Shown here piece after piece: positions 1 through 11,858 of a DNA stretch of 64,000 nucleotides (its first letter is position 1; every line of letters begins with the position of its first letter). The stretch lies in NCBI GenBank assembly GCA_030704615.1, contig CM060731.1:6448001-6512000 (forward strand), in the 5' to 3' direction. This stretch comes from Takakia lepidozioides (taxonomy: Eukaryota > Streptophyta > Takakiopsida > Takakiales > Takakiaceae). The translations under genes were made by a program, and so were the position numbers. The notes beneath the pieces are model-generated. The model had not been told where the DNA came from. It did not search any database and was given only the letters and a program-made list of their open reading frames with translations.

Positions 1-36
1 GGAAATGAGGTTGTCCGTAATCTTTCATGCAGTATC

Positions 37-88
37 TGTCAAGAACGAGGGTATGACTGAGCACAAACAAGAGATCAGACTAGAGGTA
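37..88 (-). mobile_element. LTR terminal fragment, family A
   Basis: This 52-bp stretch matches one end of the intact LTR at 62441-63049, from TGTCAAG through GAGATCAGACTAGAGGTA with a few substitutions. In the LTR's own minus-strand orientation it is the 3' tip. The match stops at 88, where MULE copy 1 begins, and homology to the same LTR resumes near 10816 beyond that element. The two LTR pieces are therefore halves of one LTR, with about 165 bp missing between them. Confidence 0.75.
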
Positions 89-119
89 TTCACTCCCGAG
101 CCTTCAGCCGGCTATTTCT

Positions 120-1700
120 TTTCCTGTGCCCAATTACGGCGCCGTTATACCCAACCATCCTGCACTTCTGCAACAGTACTATCCATGGTTATAGGTCAGA
201 TGCGGAATGAGGTATTTTGGCGCCGTTATTCCACGTCACGACTGTAAAACATTGTGCAGGACAGGAAAGAGACACAAACTTGTAGCCCTCACAAGAAATT
301 GTGCTGACAGGGTAATATATTTAGGGTTAGACAACAATTCAACTTGCAAACCCCATTCAACAGAACATCAACACCACATTGACATGATAGAAAATTGCCA
401 TACACGCTCGAAATACAAACATCAGGAAACTACAAGTTTTTATTTTGTACAACGACAACTCCGAGCTTCCATCATCAGAAATGGACCACTGCGGCATAAG
501 AAACTTGTGGATCTACCATAACCCGGAGCTTGTGCCCTCCAATCACCCTCCACAATTCCTTAATGCTCTATGCTACTGCATTGACATCCACAACACGAAC
601 CACCGAGTCGTCGAACCACAGGTCCAGAATTAGGAGTGGTGCGGTAGTCGTCCACTACGCATTGCCGTTTTCTGGATTAAGATGGCGCACATAAAGATAC
701 AAGATATCTATAGAGGTCACGTTCGTGAAAACATGCAGATATTGGAGGCCTCCTATTGGGACCCCCTCCACAGCGTCGTGAAATTCGCAAACATCCAGGA
801 CAAACCTGTTTCGATTCTCCCTTAGTGTCAACAATATATTCCCTGGCCCAAAAGAGTGAGTGAGCAACTCAAGAGCCCTATCCGGGAGCAAATACTGTGG
901 AGGTGCAGTATAGTTATGGTAGTAAGACCTCCAGAACTTGCCGCAGCAACATCTCATGATGAAGAGACGAACACTCCGTCTTCCAGGTCTATCTCGCACA
1001 ACAAGTATCCACTGTTGTCCACTGGCAGGCCTCACCCAAAGAGAATCCCACAGAAGTGATTGGAAACTCGTCACCCTGCGTGTACCTTCACTGAAGTCCA
1101 ACTCCACCATAATGTCTCCCATCACCGGCTCACGCAATCGCGAACCTCGAATCCCGCTCCGTCGAATGCAGAAGGCATTTACACAAGGCGGCATTGAGGA
1201 AGTGTGCGCCCACCGGGAATGGAGAGGGACAAGTAATCACTGTAGTGTTTCAACACGGAGATGCAAACATTGAAAACCCACTGCGGAACACCCTCTCGCG
1301 TGATTTTCTCTGGGGCAACGGCAATATATGCCCCCATTGGCCGGCAACGGCTATCCACACAGGCGATCGAAAATGACTGGTGCTTGAAGGGGCTAGACAG
1401 AGAAGGTGCCACGACATTACGGGAAGAAATTGTGCTAAAACCACCGGCGTCCTAAAACCACCGGCCTTGGTATTTCGGCGCCGAAATTCCCAAGAGCAGT
1501 GTGCTAAAGTGGTGTTTTGAAGACTTCCACCGGGGTATTTCAGCGCCGAAATACCCAAGTGGAATGTGTTGAAGTGCCTTGTGTTGAAGGCTTCCATCGT
1601 GCTATTTTGGTGCAGTAATTCCTACGTGGAATTTTATAAGGCCCATATTATGAAGGCAGACACTGGGCTATTTCGGCGCCGAAATTCCCAATATGAATGT
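120..1700. repeat. GGCGCC-centred palindromes in the left flank of MULE copy 1
   Basis: At least five imperfect palindromes sit at about 135-158, 210-230, 1470-1495, 1530-1555 and 1668-1692. Each is built on TATTTCGGCGCCGAAAT or a close variant such as TATTTTGGCGCCGTTAT. They match the motif in the central spacer and in gene B introns but are spread singly rather than in tandem. Some carry GTGC or CAGC in place of the CGGCGCC core. Confidence 0.85.
655..1412 (-). CDS. Unrecognised ORF pair beside gene B (possible third gene of MULE copy 1)
   Basis: An open frame of 179 codons (655-1194) is preceded by an overlapping 77-codon frame (1179-1412) in another frame. A frame change or a short intron between them would join the two. 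The longer product is not low-complexity: it has hydrophobic and aromatic runs such as FQSLLWDSLWVRPASGQQW and ends near LYVRHLNPENGNA. No domain is recognised. It lies between GGCGCC palindromes inside MULE copy 1, on the same strand as gene B and downstream of it. Copy 2 has no counterpart, so it could be captured cargo. Coding status rests on length and composition only. Confidence 0.4.
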
Positions 1701-1936
1701 TAGAAACGACAGTGTTTTCATGGCTTCTAGTTCGCGGTTCGCTGGTGTGTATAAATTACTTGTAGGGTTCTTTACTTTACTTTGCGTCTCTTCCGTTTTT
1801 ATTATTACATTGTGGTTTGCGGAAGAAATGTTGGGAATCGGACATGCACAGTATGCACACAATGATTTCAAAAATCGTCAATATTTTCATTAAGTGATTC
1901 AGAACTGTACAACAAAAGGATCCAAATGAGACTTTG

Positions 1937-4900
1937 CTATGGCGAGGATCCGCGATCACTGTCCAATGCATTCCCGGCCTCATGCAAGGATGGCTGCCTT
2001 CTACCTGCCTCCGAACCTGCACTGCTGCTACCGTTGTTACTCTGAGAAGCCCTCCCCTCAAAAATACCATCCTCACCAGCTGGAACTGTCCACCTGGGTG
2101 CGGAACTGTCCTCATCATCCCCCTCGCTCTCAGACGCGGATTCTATGACGAACTTGCCCACTCTGCCTTTCACAATTCCATGTTTGGCCTTACGCCTCAT
2201 CATAATTCTCTGCTCCTTCCCGAATATCAATTGCTCGAACCGAGTAGGCCTATCCTCCCTCCTGATGGCTTCTCTGGCAGTCGTGTCTGCATAGGGTGGT
2301 AGAAAAAAAGGCTTCTGGGGACTCGCAAGAAATGATTTTCTGGCAAAGAATGGCCGATGCGATTCTGTCTCCTCCTCTGCAACACGGTCCGATTCGGGCA
2401 AGTCTCCCAGCATTTCCTCGTCGGACGACTCTGCAAGGCTGAGTGTATGCACAAACAGATAATGAAGCACATTAGAACATTCAAACAGGGAATCATTGGG
2501 AGGTTGCATGGTCCCTACAACCGAAACCAATACACTTACTATGGTGCAACTCACTCGAAGACAGGCATTGCAGGAAGCGGCTTCGGGCGCCCCTGCATCG
2601 GACGAATTTCCTGGACTTCATCCTCCTCCTCTTCCTCCTCCCCTTCCACGTCCTGTTCTGCGTTGTTGGGATCCTCAGTAGGAGGCAGATGTTGTAGGCC
2701 CGCCAAATTGAAATCGTACAAGGCCGTATACCCCTCAAATGAGAACACAAATCGGTTGGACATCCTTTCCGCCCACATACAGGCACCTGCAAATTCATAC
2801 GACACAACCAAAGCCAAAGTCAAGAATGACTCGCTTCCTCGCGCAAGCAAACAAAGACAATCGGAACGGTGTCAATTTTGGTGCCGCAATCACTGAACGC
2901 TCTCACATGTATTAGCAGTGATGTCGAGGACCCTGCCTTCAACATCCGTACACGTTTCCATGAGCGTCTGGATGAATGCAGGGCTCCTGGTCCTGCCATA
3001 CCTCCAAGGCTTGCCCGACAAATCACAAAGCATGTCCTTCTCTCCCACATGGTTGAACATGACGTTATACTCCAGTGGATCAACTGTGGAATCAACAAGT
3101 CTGTCTGCTTGACGTAATTTGAATTTTGAATGTTCCTTCACGAAGCAGAATGCCTGAAAGATAAGAGTCTGCAAAGAAGGAAAAGAGAATGTGAGAGGTG
3201 GCCTACAGGTACATGGGCAATTTCGGCGCAGAAATTGGCAGAACAGATGAAAACCGCACAACAACACAGCCGTCGTCGTCCAACATGTTGGCTGCGAACC
3301 CGAATGTGTGGCTCCAGTATCTTTCGTTGTACTTGTTCCACCACGGTAGTGAGCCCAGCCCCAGTATCTCCTGCCCATCCGGGATATCCACAAGGATCAT
3401 GTCGATGGAGGCTTTCACCGCCCTGCCCCCGACTGTGCTCTTTTTGCCGTGGCTCATCGCCACAAAATACTCCATCATCTTTGTGTAGCCGGGAGTGTCC
3501 TCGATATCATTGTCAGTGGCCTTCCTCTTCCCCTTCCCCTGGTGGGCCTCGATCGCCTTCCTCAATCTCGTTTTCTCCAGCCTTTTGGTCAGAGCAGTTA
3601 GGAAATTTTCATTAACACACTCCACAATTGTGGGTGTTTTGAGGACTTCCCTGCCCGCAATGTGCACCGCAAGGTAGGGTCTGCCAGGTGCATCCTTGTA
3701 TAGTGATCTCTTCGCAGCTGAACCCCCAGAGCGTTGGCCCTTGTGAATTTTCGGACGAGGTGTGGCCCCCTGGGTGTTATCCTGTTGGAAATCGTCGTCC
3801 GAATCCTCGTCATCTGGCTGACTATATTGCTGCTTCTTCTTCTTGGGTGTGGGGCTCTTCATCTCTTGCCCCTGTTTGCGCGTTCTTTTCTTCCTGTCCT
3901 TGGGCTGCTCAGCCGCCTGCTTCTCCATCTGCTCCTTTGCCAACGCTGCCGCCTTGGCCGACTTTCTCAGTGCTTTCTGCTTTGCTGCCTCCTCTGCTTT
4001 CAGTTTTTCCACGTCCTCTGGTTGGGGATCCAAATGCGCCTTCATAGCCCGGGCATTCGTTTCATTCTTCAAGTTAACCTCCGAGAGGTCAACGGTCCCA
4101 CTTGGGAGATCCACATACCAGGGACAGTCTACCAAATGTTCGGCATGCCACTCCTTCGCCATTATTTCTGTGTACATCGTACCATGACCTCCAGGTGTCC
4201 TCCACGCCAGGAAGAATGGTGGAACCCTTTGAATGGCTCCGGACGGAATGAGAGCAAAATTTATGTACTTGCAATCACGAGCCAGTTCAACAAAAATCAT
4301 GCTACTGATGCATCATGCAAGAGGAAGTTTTGAATGCAGACGCAATGGAGCGTGCCCCAATTACCGAGCATTCACATCTTGTAGAGGGATATTTCGGCGC
4401 CGCAATACCCACCGCTGCTTGGCTAAATTCTCAAAACTGCCAATAGGGGGATGCATTGGCAGCAGATTACCTAAACAGGACTCGCATTGCCGCTTTGTCG
4501 GCACCCTCCTGCTCTTCGATGTATAGGCTGCGTCTTGCCTTTGCAATTTCTCTGAAAAAGAGGTTTGCAAAACGCCCTCGCCAGGACTGCACGTAGTTCT
4601 CCATTGTCTCCGGTTTCGTCCAGTCGATCTGTAACTTGAAAGTGGTGGTGTTGCAATCCAATTGCTCCTGGGCGTGGGTCAGTACCTACAACATTGCAGG
4701 TCTCCAAAACATTCATGATTTGAAATTGCGATGATGTCCAACACACAAAAGAGGAGGACATTATACCTGATGCCACCAAGTCATCACATTTAGCCAGTCG
4801 TTCATTTCGTCGTCAGTTGGCTCGATGGGAAAGTGGTACAGCAGCTTTGTGTTTGTATGGTCGTTCCAGATTCACAGCCACCTCGTCTGCATGGCCTAAC

Positions 4901-6990
4901 ATCGGTCAGACAAAAGAACCTCATCATGAGAATCGCGAGAAGACACAAAACAAGAACAAACACAAGCTAACCTTCTCCGCCTGCTCAACACAGGGTGACT
5001 ACGATGTGATGAAGTTTCTCCATGGACATTTCCGATTTCATGGGTCTGGAGTAATGCAGTCCTATCTCTACCAAGAACTCGGCACCAAGACCAGGGTCAG
5101 CGATTGCAACTTGCTTCACAAGTTTGGACCTGTACTTGGTCCGTGATTGCCTCCGTGCCTGCACAATGTGACTCTCTATTGACGCGTCCGCCTTGTTGGG
5201 GGCATCACTCTCAAAGAACTGCCTTTTGGCATAGGCCAAGTCATCCCTGATGTTCGTTTGCATTCCCATTCCCAGCGGATACAGTCGGGCCACTGATCCC
5301 TGCAACAAATAGCATTAAATCAGGAAATTTGAGATGAACCTCACCGAATAGAGGATCTCCACCATGGCGTCCAGTGTTGGTTGGTACCAGGTGCGATCCG
5401 CTTTCGCAAGGGACTTCATGTACAGCTCGGGATTGAGGGATTTTTGGAAGTCCGTCAGTGGTGTTGTCCCCACTTCTTGCACTCTGTAGAGCGTATGTGC
5501 CAAGTGAGTTTCCACGAAGGCCCTCTCTGTTACCCTGCCATGGAGAAAAAAATAAAAAAATAAAAAAATGAAAATATGATAAAAAAAAATAACCAGATTT
5601 TGGCACAGCAATCCAATTTCCAGTTCATAGAGTGGATGACAGTCAAGAACATTACCTATTTTGGCGCCGCAATAGGCACTACACAAGGATGTAGTAGTAT
5701 ACTTACAGATTTATATCCGCCATGGCACCCTTCAGCAGTCCTCTGTCCCTCACGTCCACCTTCACGACAATGCAATCCACCATGTAATGCCAATTGATAT
5801 CTTGCGGATGCATTTCAGCAATGTACTCTGTCCAAGCAAGCATCCTGTGGTTCCCGTCCCAGACGAAGACCATCTTCCCTGCCATGTGTGCGAATGTGGG
5901 ATTACTCTTCATAGAGGCTTCAAACTCGGCATTTACAGTGTGCCAGTGGGGGCTCCAATTCTGAAGCTCCTCTGCAGTGGGGCCCCTTGTGACACCCTGG
6001 TCATTCTCAATGGAAACGTAGAATGCTGTCGACCCCCGTCTGTACCCCTCTCTGAAGTTGTGCTTCAGTCGGTCGATGTCCCCTGACAGTGCTTGCCTTA
6101 CAACTGGAAGGCTAACCATGCGACGCAAATGAACTTTGAGGTTCTCCGGATATACCATGGAGCCCAAAACGCGGCCTATGTTGCTATGAGTCTCTGCCAG
6201 CAACCTGTTTGCTGCTATGTTCATGTCTCGTGCGATCATGAGCATATCCGCCACCAGTTTCTGACTTCTATCACCTCTCTCACTTCTCTCACCTCTCTCA
6301 CCAGCCTGTCTGCTGTCCTGGAGGTTTTGCTCCTCCGCAAGCGCCACCAGGTTCTGATCTCCTGGGAAGTCGTCAAGTCGCACCACGTTGTCGTCCTCAG
6401 CTTCTGTCAGCTCAATGGGCCGCCCTTCTGCAGATCCGAGTCTGACATCTCCAGCGGCCTCCACCGCATCCGTGCTTTGTGAAACTGCCTGCAAACCCAA
6501 TATCTTGGCTTCCAGTCTCCCAAGTGGTTTTACAGGCAAAGCCATGGGCTCATTTGGCTTCCTCGGCTTTCGGACTCTAGGTGGGTTTTTCTGAGGCGAT
6601 TTCTGAGGTGTTTTGTGAGGAGTCGCCTGCCTTGATGCACTTCCAGCTTGCGAGCGCAGTACCCGGGCAGGAGTATCCAAAGTTGACTGTGTTGGGTCGC
6701 CCCCCTGCGATCCCTCCCCAGCTCCCATGTCAAACAAACAAGAAAACATGACACACTGCACGCAAAAAAAAAGATGTAAAAGGAATAGTGCGTATGGAGG
6801 GCTTCACATCCGCAAAGCATGAATCTCTCACTGGCGGGTGATCCGAGTCTCCGGATAACGAGGTCTGCATTTCCTGCATGAGACGGAACTTCAGTAGTGT
6901 CGTTGGCGGCTTCCCAAAATCCCGCGTCCTCCTTCTCTGTGCCGGAGTCGCCTGACCTTCCACAAACTCTATGCTATCACTATATTGCAT
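1937..6990 (-). pseudogene. Gene B copy 1: ParB-like plus permuted DNA methyltransferase-like protein
   Basis: Ten exons follow from GT-AG sites and homology to copy 2: 6832-6990 (start uncertain), 5707-6755, 5345-5534, 4972-5299, 4767-4895, 4471-4685, 3255-4268, 2907-3168, 2555-2786, 1937-2430. The second exon has a Lys/Pro-rich N-part and a ParB/sulfiredoxin-like segment with VWDGNHRMLAW, then GAMADIN running into VTERAF, like ParB boxes I and II. The 3255-4268 exon has a basic coiled linker and IDMILVDIPDG...MLDDDGCVVV, a methyltransferase motif IV/V-like unit. The next exons give RTRSPAFIQTLMET and VLDITANT, like motifs X and I of beta-class enzymes, then an acidic tail ending near PAGEDGIFE. 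Lesions: a frame change near 4985, an in-frame TGA near 4873, and AA instead of AG at the acceptor before 4268. The DPPY-like position reads DIPD. Methylation activity is not assured. Confidence 0.72.
2870..5680. repeat. GGCGCC palindromes inside gene B introns, copy 1
   Basis: Four introns of gene B each hold one copy of the element's palindrome: about 2872-2892 (TTTTGGTGCCGCAAT), 3217-3237 (AATTTCGGCGCAGAAATT), 4389-4408 (TATTTCGGCGCCGCAATA) and 5656-5677 (CTATTTTGGCGCCGCAATAG). Exons contain none. The sites therefore look like insertions or maintained sites restricted to non-coding DNA of the element. Confidence 0.8.
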
Positions 6991-7189
6991 AAGGAGAGGA
7001 AACGCAGGAAAATGTCACCGCAAAAGGGCAAAGAGCGAGAGAGCAAAGCAGTGGAACATGCAACCACTGTGCACGAGCAGATGTGCAAGCAGCCACGTCT
7101 CCCCAAGTGTTGCCACCGTCCACCACTTTCCGCCATATGGGTGATGAAGAAATTGCGACCCCTGACACGTTTGGACGGATGAAGTCGCT

Positions 7190-8060
7190 GGAACGCGACG
7201 GGCGCCGAAATTATACTTTATTTGCGGCAACCTCCTGTACAAAAAATGACCACTTAATGGATATGGTCGGTTTCAAATGAAAACAACGGCTAAAATGCAA
7301 TTAATTTTCCCCTAACCTGAGAAAATATCCCCTTACGTCATTGGATAACGGCCTTTTGAAAGACATAAGGGGTTAAATGTGCCGATTTCTCCATTTAATG
7401 CAGAATATTTGTGTTTTCTCTGTCTGAATGGGTTATTTCATATGAATTTCAGAACCTTACATCATCCAGAAGCAAGAAGTAAGTGTCAGGTTCGGATGAA
7501 TTTCGGCGCCGAAATTTATCCGTCGCATGGAAAATGTAATATTGGAGTTACCCTTTGCCGACAGTAGGGATGAATTTTGGCGCCGAAATTCATTGGCAGG
7601 ACAACAAAAGACTTTGGAAAAAGCTGAAGAAGAATGAATTTTGGCGCCGAAATTCATCCACCGTCCTCCCTCCAATAATATTTTTTCCATGCGAACGATG
7701 AATTTCGGCGCCGAAATTCATCCCTACTATCCATTCAAGGTTACTGTCATCCGGATTTCGGCACCGAAATCCGTATACGTTGGTGAATCATGACTCTAAT
7801 GACAAACACATTCAAAATTCACGTTTCCATGTGCAGAAACAATTTCATGAAGAACATGTTCATCCGAATTTCGGCACGAAATCCATCCGTTGGGTGCTTG
7901 CTCAATTTCATGAGGTGAACTAATTCCGAATTCTGTCGCCGGAATTCATCCCGTGGCTTCCAAATCTGTTACATGACAGAGATGTTCATCCGGATTTTGG
8001 TGCCGAAATTCATGAGAAGGCCTCACTTATTGTAGCCCAACTGGTGGTACATCACAATTC
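7190..8060. repeat. Palindrome-rich divergent spacer between genes B and A, copy 1
   Basis: About eight palindromes lie near 7499, 7571, 7634, 7697, 7752, 7862, 7925 and 7987, spaced 50-110 bp. The best read GAATTTCGGCGCCGAAATTC; later ones have decayed cores (GGCACC, GGTGCC, GTCGCC). The spacer separates two outward-transcribed genes, so it should hold both promoters. No clear TATA box can be assigned. The positions suit binding sites for a regulator or a self-encoded protein, but that is inference. Confidence 0.88.
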
Positions 8061-8260
8061 AGACACCCAATTTTCGATGTGAATTTGTTGTGGTCGTCCA
8101 TATTTGTCTCGTACGTTACACACCTTCATCCATACGTGCACTGATCACCTATCTTGCTGGATACAGAATCCTCCAGAAAATGATTGTGGTATTATGTAGG
8201 ACACACTCTTCTCATTGCAGGACTTTGCTGCGGAGCCTACCGAAAGTTGATGTCTTCAAC

Positions 8261-10818
8261 ATGGACTCCCGTGTTTGGGTACACGTGTACTTCCATTCTA
8301 ATTCTCTAAAAGCTAAAATACCCTGCGACCAAGGATTTGCGATTGCCACCGAGCAGTACTTGTGTGTGAAGTTCGGGCTCCGCCCAGGTACGGTGTTTTT
8401 GGAAGAGGAGACGAATGATGCTTATGGGAATTTTCTGGAAAGTGTCGTCATTCTGCATACAGATTTCGGAAAAGGCAAAAAGTGGCGGCTCCCAGCTTCT
8501 GAATCCATCCGGTACAGTGCAATTGGTGAATTCGTGCCTAAAGAGTTCCCACGCTGGAACTTGGTTGATCCTCCTTCCACAAGAGGGTCTGGCGTGCAAG
8601 ATGTGAAGTCAGCCATGAGGGATGTGGGCACCTCCTCATAAGCAGAGAAGCCCAAACATGTGAAAAGGGAAATCAAGGATTTGCCGTTCCATAGCTCGTC
8701 GGTGGGTGCACTTTCCAGGGAAACAGTCGTCCACAACTTATCCAGTGACGATGAAGACTATATGGTCCTTCCATCGTATATTTCGAAGTCGTCCGTCAGT
8801 AGGAGTGTGCAGATGTCGGCAGACAATGAACACACACCCTCGGACTCAACTTCCATCCGCTCAGTAATCGACATATTGCGGAGGATGAAGACAGCAGGTT
8901 CCCGCTCCAGTGACCTTCTTAGGCTTGATTTCAATAAAACTCCAATCCATTCTGTGGAAACTTTGCCTGAAGCTGTGGATGGGAATGCTATCTACGAGTT
9001 CCCTCCAGTGCTGCCAGGCGCAGGCCCAAACGGCATGCTGGCAGGAATGAACAGGAAACATGACGGCCACCCATGGTGTGTCACCAAAACTTCATCGTCT
9101 AATCTGGGTGATGGAGTTCGAGTCAGATATGTATTGTGTGCTGGACATCTTAAATGTTTCTCGAGCACATGTTACCACTACACGAGCAAAGGCACCCGGA
9201 ATGAGACAGACTGGATTGGCAATTCGTCGACCCCATTTTGGCCTCAAGGTAGAGTTCTTGCAGGGACTTTCAAGTGTGCCATTGCAACGCAGCCCCTACG
9301 TGCATGGCAGTGTGCAACGCCAAGCAGTACTACGTCGGGACCGTCGGCCCAGCGTGCACCAGAGCATGCATTCACATCGGAAAGCATGACCACCCTATCG
9401 CCAGAGGCAATTGCAGAGTCGCTTTTCAACAAGCCCACGATATTATCAAGGAGGAGGTGAGGAAGAGGTCGGGAGCAAAACCAAAGCAGATACAACTGGC
9501 ATCCGCACATAGAATTGCAATAGGTAGAATAATGGTGGAGGACGGAAGCACAAGAGAGAAGCTGGGCGAGGGGGACATGAAGGAGCTGCTGGAAGCTGTC
9601 TCCCATGTGTGCAGTCCCAATGTCAGGAACCACATTGTCGGCTGCAAGAAACGAATCGGAAGGGGATCAGACATGCACTCCATCTTGGAAGTGAAGCGCA
9701 CATATGGCTACGACTTCATCCAGGGCAGCTTCTTTCCTGGTCAAGGCTCAGAGATGGACAGGTGCTTCATATTTAGGATGTCAACGTGTGGACCGGGGAG
9801 CGGTGTCGATTTGGTGAAGCGGATGACCAGTGGAGACCTCTCAAATTGTTGGGTCATGTTCGACCACATCAGACAAATTACCAACCACGATTGGGTGACA
9901 ATGGGGGCACATGTATACGACCCACATTGCAGAAAGTTGATGACCATTGCTATCTGCGAAATGAAAGGAGAAGACACAGATTCGGAGTTGCATATGTGGC
10001 GCGGAATTCATGAGCAAATGGCGAGAGCGAAGTTGCCCCCTCCCGATCTTAGGGGCTTCATGGCTGACAATGCCCAGGCGAACTGGGCTGCAGTGAGAAG
10101 GGTATATGGGGACGACCCAAAGACTCCAATGGAAGGTAAGGAGAGATCTTGCGGGTTTCACTTCATGCAGAGTTTGACGCAAAACACGAAAAGGTTCGTG
10201 GCGTCATGCCACCGGCAGGATCATATCAGTATGTGCCTTGCGTGGAAAAATGCGAATTCCATCGACGAGGCGGAGACCGAGTTTGCAACCATACGCGCCT
10301 GGTGGGTGTCTTCAGGGGCTGTGGATGTGAAAGATCAGCCAGAACTGCAAACGTGGCTTGCGTGGTGGCACTATAGATTCCGGCAGTTTGGAGACTACAT
10401 AAGACAGGTAATACATTTCTGTACTTGACAATTGTTCTGTTTTGTGCTTGGACATTCTCCACAATGAGTGACATTTCTAATTTCCTTCAACGGGATATGA
10501 GCTTCGAGGATGACACGGATATGCCGACGACGAACATGGCCGAATCAGTGCACTTTTCATGGGGTGCTTCCTCTGCGGCACATCTTGTTGACATGTTGAC
10601 AACAACAATAGAAGATATTGTGAGGGCTATCATGCAACAATCTGGTTACTACCAAAGCAATGGGGTATCGGACTAGACAGGCATGAGATGCTGATGAGGG
10701 CGGCGCATCGTTCGACCGATCCCAAAAAAGGACTGCTGCATTGCAGGAAACAATAAGGTCAACGCCGTTACACAGTCGGGGGAACTACCTGGAGGGCGAT
10801 GTCCGAACTGGGCTAGAG
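8261..10818 (+). pseudogene. Gene A copy 1: MULE transposase, 3'-truncated and frame-broken
   Basis: The first exon runs 8261-10407, ending at CAG/GTAATA, with a remnant second exon from about 10488. The start at 8261 is favoured because homology with copy 2 begins soon after it. Recognisable parts: a Cys/His-rich WRKY/GCM1-like zinc module (CAGHLKCFSSTCYHY ... CNAKQYY ... ACIHIGKHDHP), then the transposase core with WVMFDH and GFMADNAQANW as likely first and second catalytic Asp positions, and the CGFHF motif typical after the second Asp of MULEs. Lesions: an in-frame TAA at 8639-8641, a frame change near 9280, a poor acceptor before the second exon (ACG/G), several frame changes after 10670, and loss of the C-terminal SWIM region. 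It cannot make an intact transposase. Confidence 0.82.
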
Positions 10819-11253
10819 TACTAGAAGCTGAATTGGGTACTGGGACTGGAAACAAGAGTAGCTTGAACTTGTGTTGGCAAGACTGAGGAGTGTCCAGTCT
10901 CACCTTCTATATATACTAGCTACTAGGAAGTTCCCTAAGAAGCTTCCCCAATGGAGGTTTTTTGATGGAGAAATTTCTTTAAGCAAAAAATGTTTCTTGA
11001 TGGAGAAGTTTCCTTAAATAAAAAAGGTTTCTTGATGGAGAAGTTTCCTTAAACAAATGAGGTATCTTGATGGAGAAGTTTCCTCCAAAGAAAGCTTCCT
11101 GAGCAGTTTCCCAAGTTACTCTCGGTAAATTGGTAACTCATTGTAAATCATGGTAAATTATGGTAACTTTTGATAACTAGATAACTCCCGGTAATTTGGT
11201 AACTTCTGGAAGTTATTCTCAGTAAGTTCTTCTTGGCTATGTCCATGACATCA
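10816..11253 (-). mobile_element. LTR fragment, family A (larger half)
   Basis: This matches 62648-63049 of the intact LTR, including the TATATATA stretch, the repeated 'gatggagaagtttcctt' tracts and the 'ggtaaatcatggtaa' tracts. In minus orientation the LTR starts at 11253 with TGATGTCATGGAC. It is the continuation of the 37-88 fragment across MULE copy 1. Confidence 0.85.
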
Positions 11254-11720
11254 CTAGCGCCGAGTTCCTCGAGGAGCGGTAAAGTCTTGGACTTGCTTAG
11301 AGTTGAAGGAAATCCAAAATTCGGCGAATGGTACTTGCCAAGTAATCGGTTCTTCGTTCTTGACTCAAATGATTTATAGGTCCCTGCAACCATCGATAGT
11401 GTCCAACACCTTGAACTTGAGACCACATAGTGAATTGAGCATTCTGACCTTCGAAACTGCCTTCAAACATGATTTCGTTGCCCTCTGGGTTCGAAGCCTC
11501 AACCTCTAACATGATTATCAGACTTCGAGTAGGCTCCACTTGCCGTCGTACGAGGTCCAGACGAGGAAGTTTGCGTCGTCTTGGTGGCTCGTCGTCCCGA
11601 GGACATCGTCGTGAAGGTTATGAGAGTCGGAACGACTGGTCTGGAAGTTGGGTAAGCGACAGCTCCAATGTATCCGATTCCTGTTACTCCATGCTACCAA
11701 TACAAGATGCAAGAGTGCTT
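11254..11720 (-). mobile_element. Internal remnant of an LTR retroelement, heavily deleted
   Basis: Immediately inside the LTR, the minus strand encodes SKSKTLPLLEELGA, the same ending as at 63062-63104 next to the intact LTR, which looks like the C-terminal tip of a retroelement polyprotein. Upstream lie short frames (11297-11539 and 11518-11712) with no recognisable RT or integrase. An internally deleted, non-autonomous derivative is the simplest reading. Frames are broken. Confidence 0.5.
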
Positions 11721-11858
11721 GAAGTGTAGCTATATATACTGATGTGTGGTGCTCTCCCCCTCCTTAGCGTGTGTCAGGTACCAGGTACACTGAATGTGGA
11801 GTCTTCACCTTGAAGCTAACTTGTAGTTTAACGAAAGTTTGAGGTTTTCTTTGAGAAC

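Larger units (their letters stand above)
89..10818. mobile_element. Two-gene MULE with ParB-methyltransferase gene, copy 1 (right end deleted)
   Basis: The segment has the same divergent layout as the complete element at 37669-50718, inverted: gene B on the minus strand (1937-6990), a palindrome-rich spacer, gene A on the plus strand (8261-10818). It sits between two pieces of one LTR. Gene A stops matching its homologue about 300 codons before the end, exactly where LTR sequence resumes. A deletion therefore removed the right terminus plus about 165 bp of LTR. The left tip contains GGCTATTTC (about 110), resembling GCTATTTCATGAGC at the ends of copy 2, but no target duplication can be scored. 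Unlike copy 2 it has 1.8 kb beyond gene B, with an extra ORF (655-1194). Confidence 0.8.

Noticed and set aside
1937-10818. Integrated giant virus or bacterial contamination as the source of the ParB-methyltransferase gene
   Set aside because: Genes are split by spliceosomal introns, paired with a MULE transposase, and bounded by TIRs and a target duplication in copy 2. No capsid or viral polymerase genes are present. Prokaryotic ancestry of gene B remains possible.
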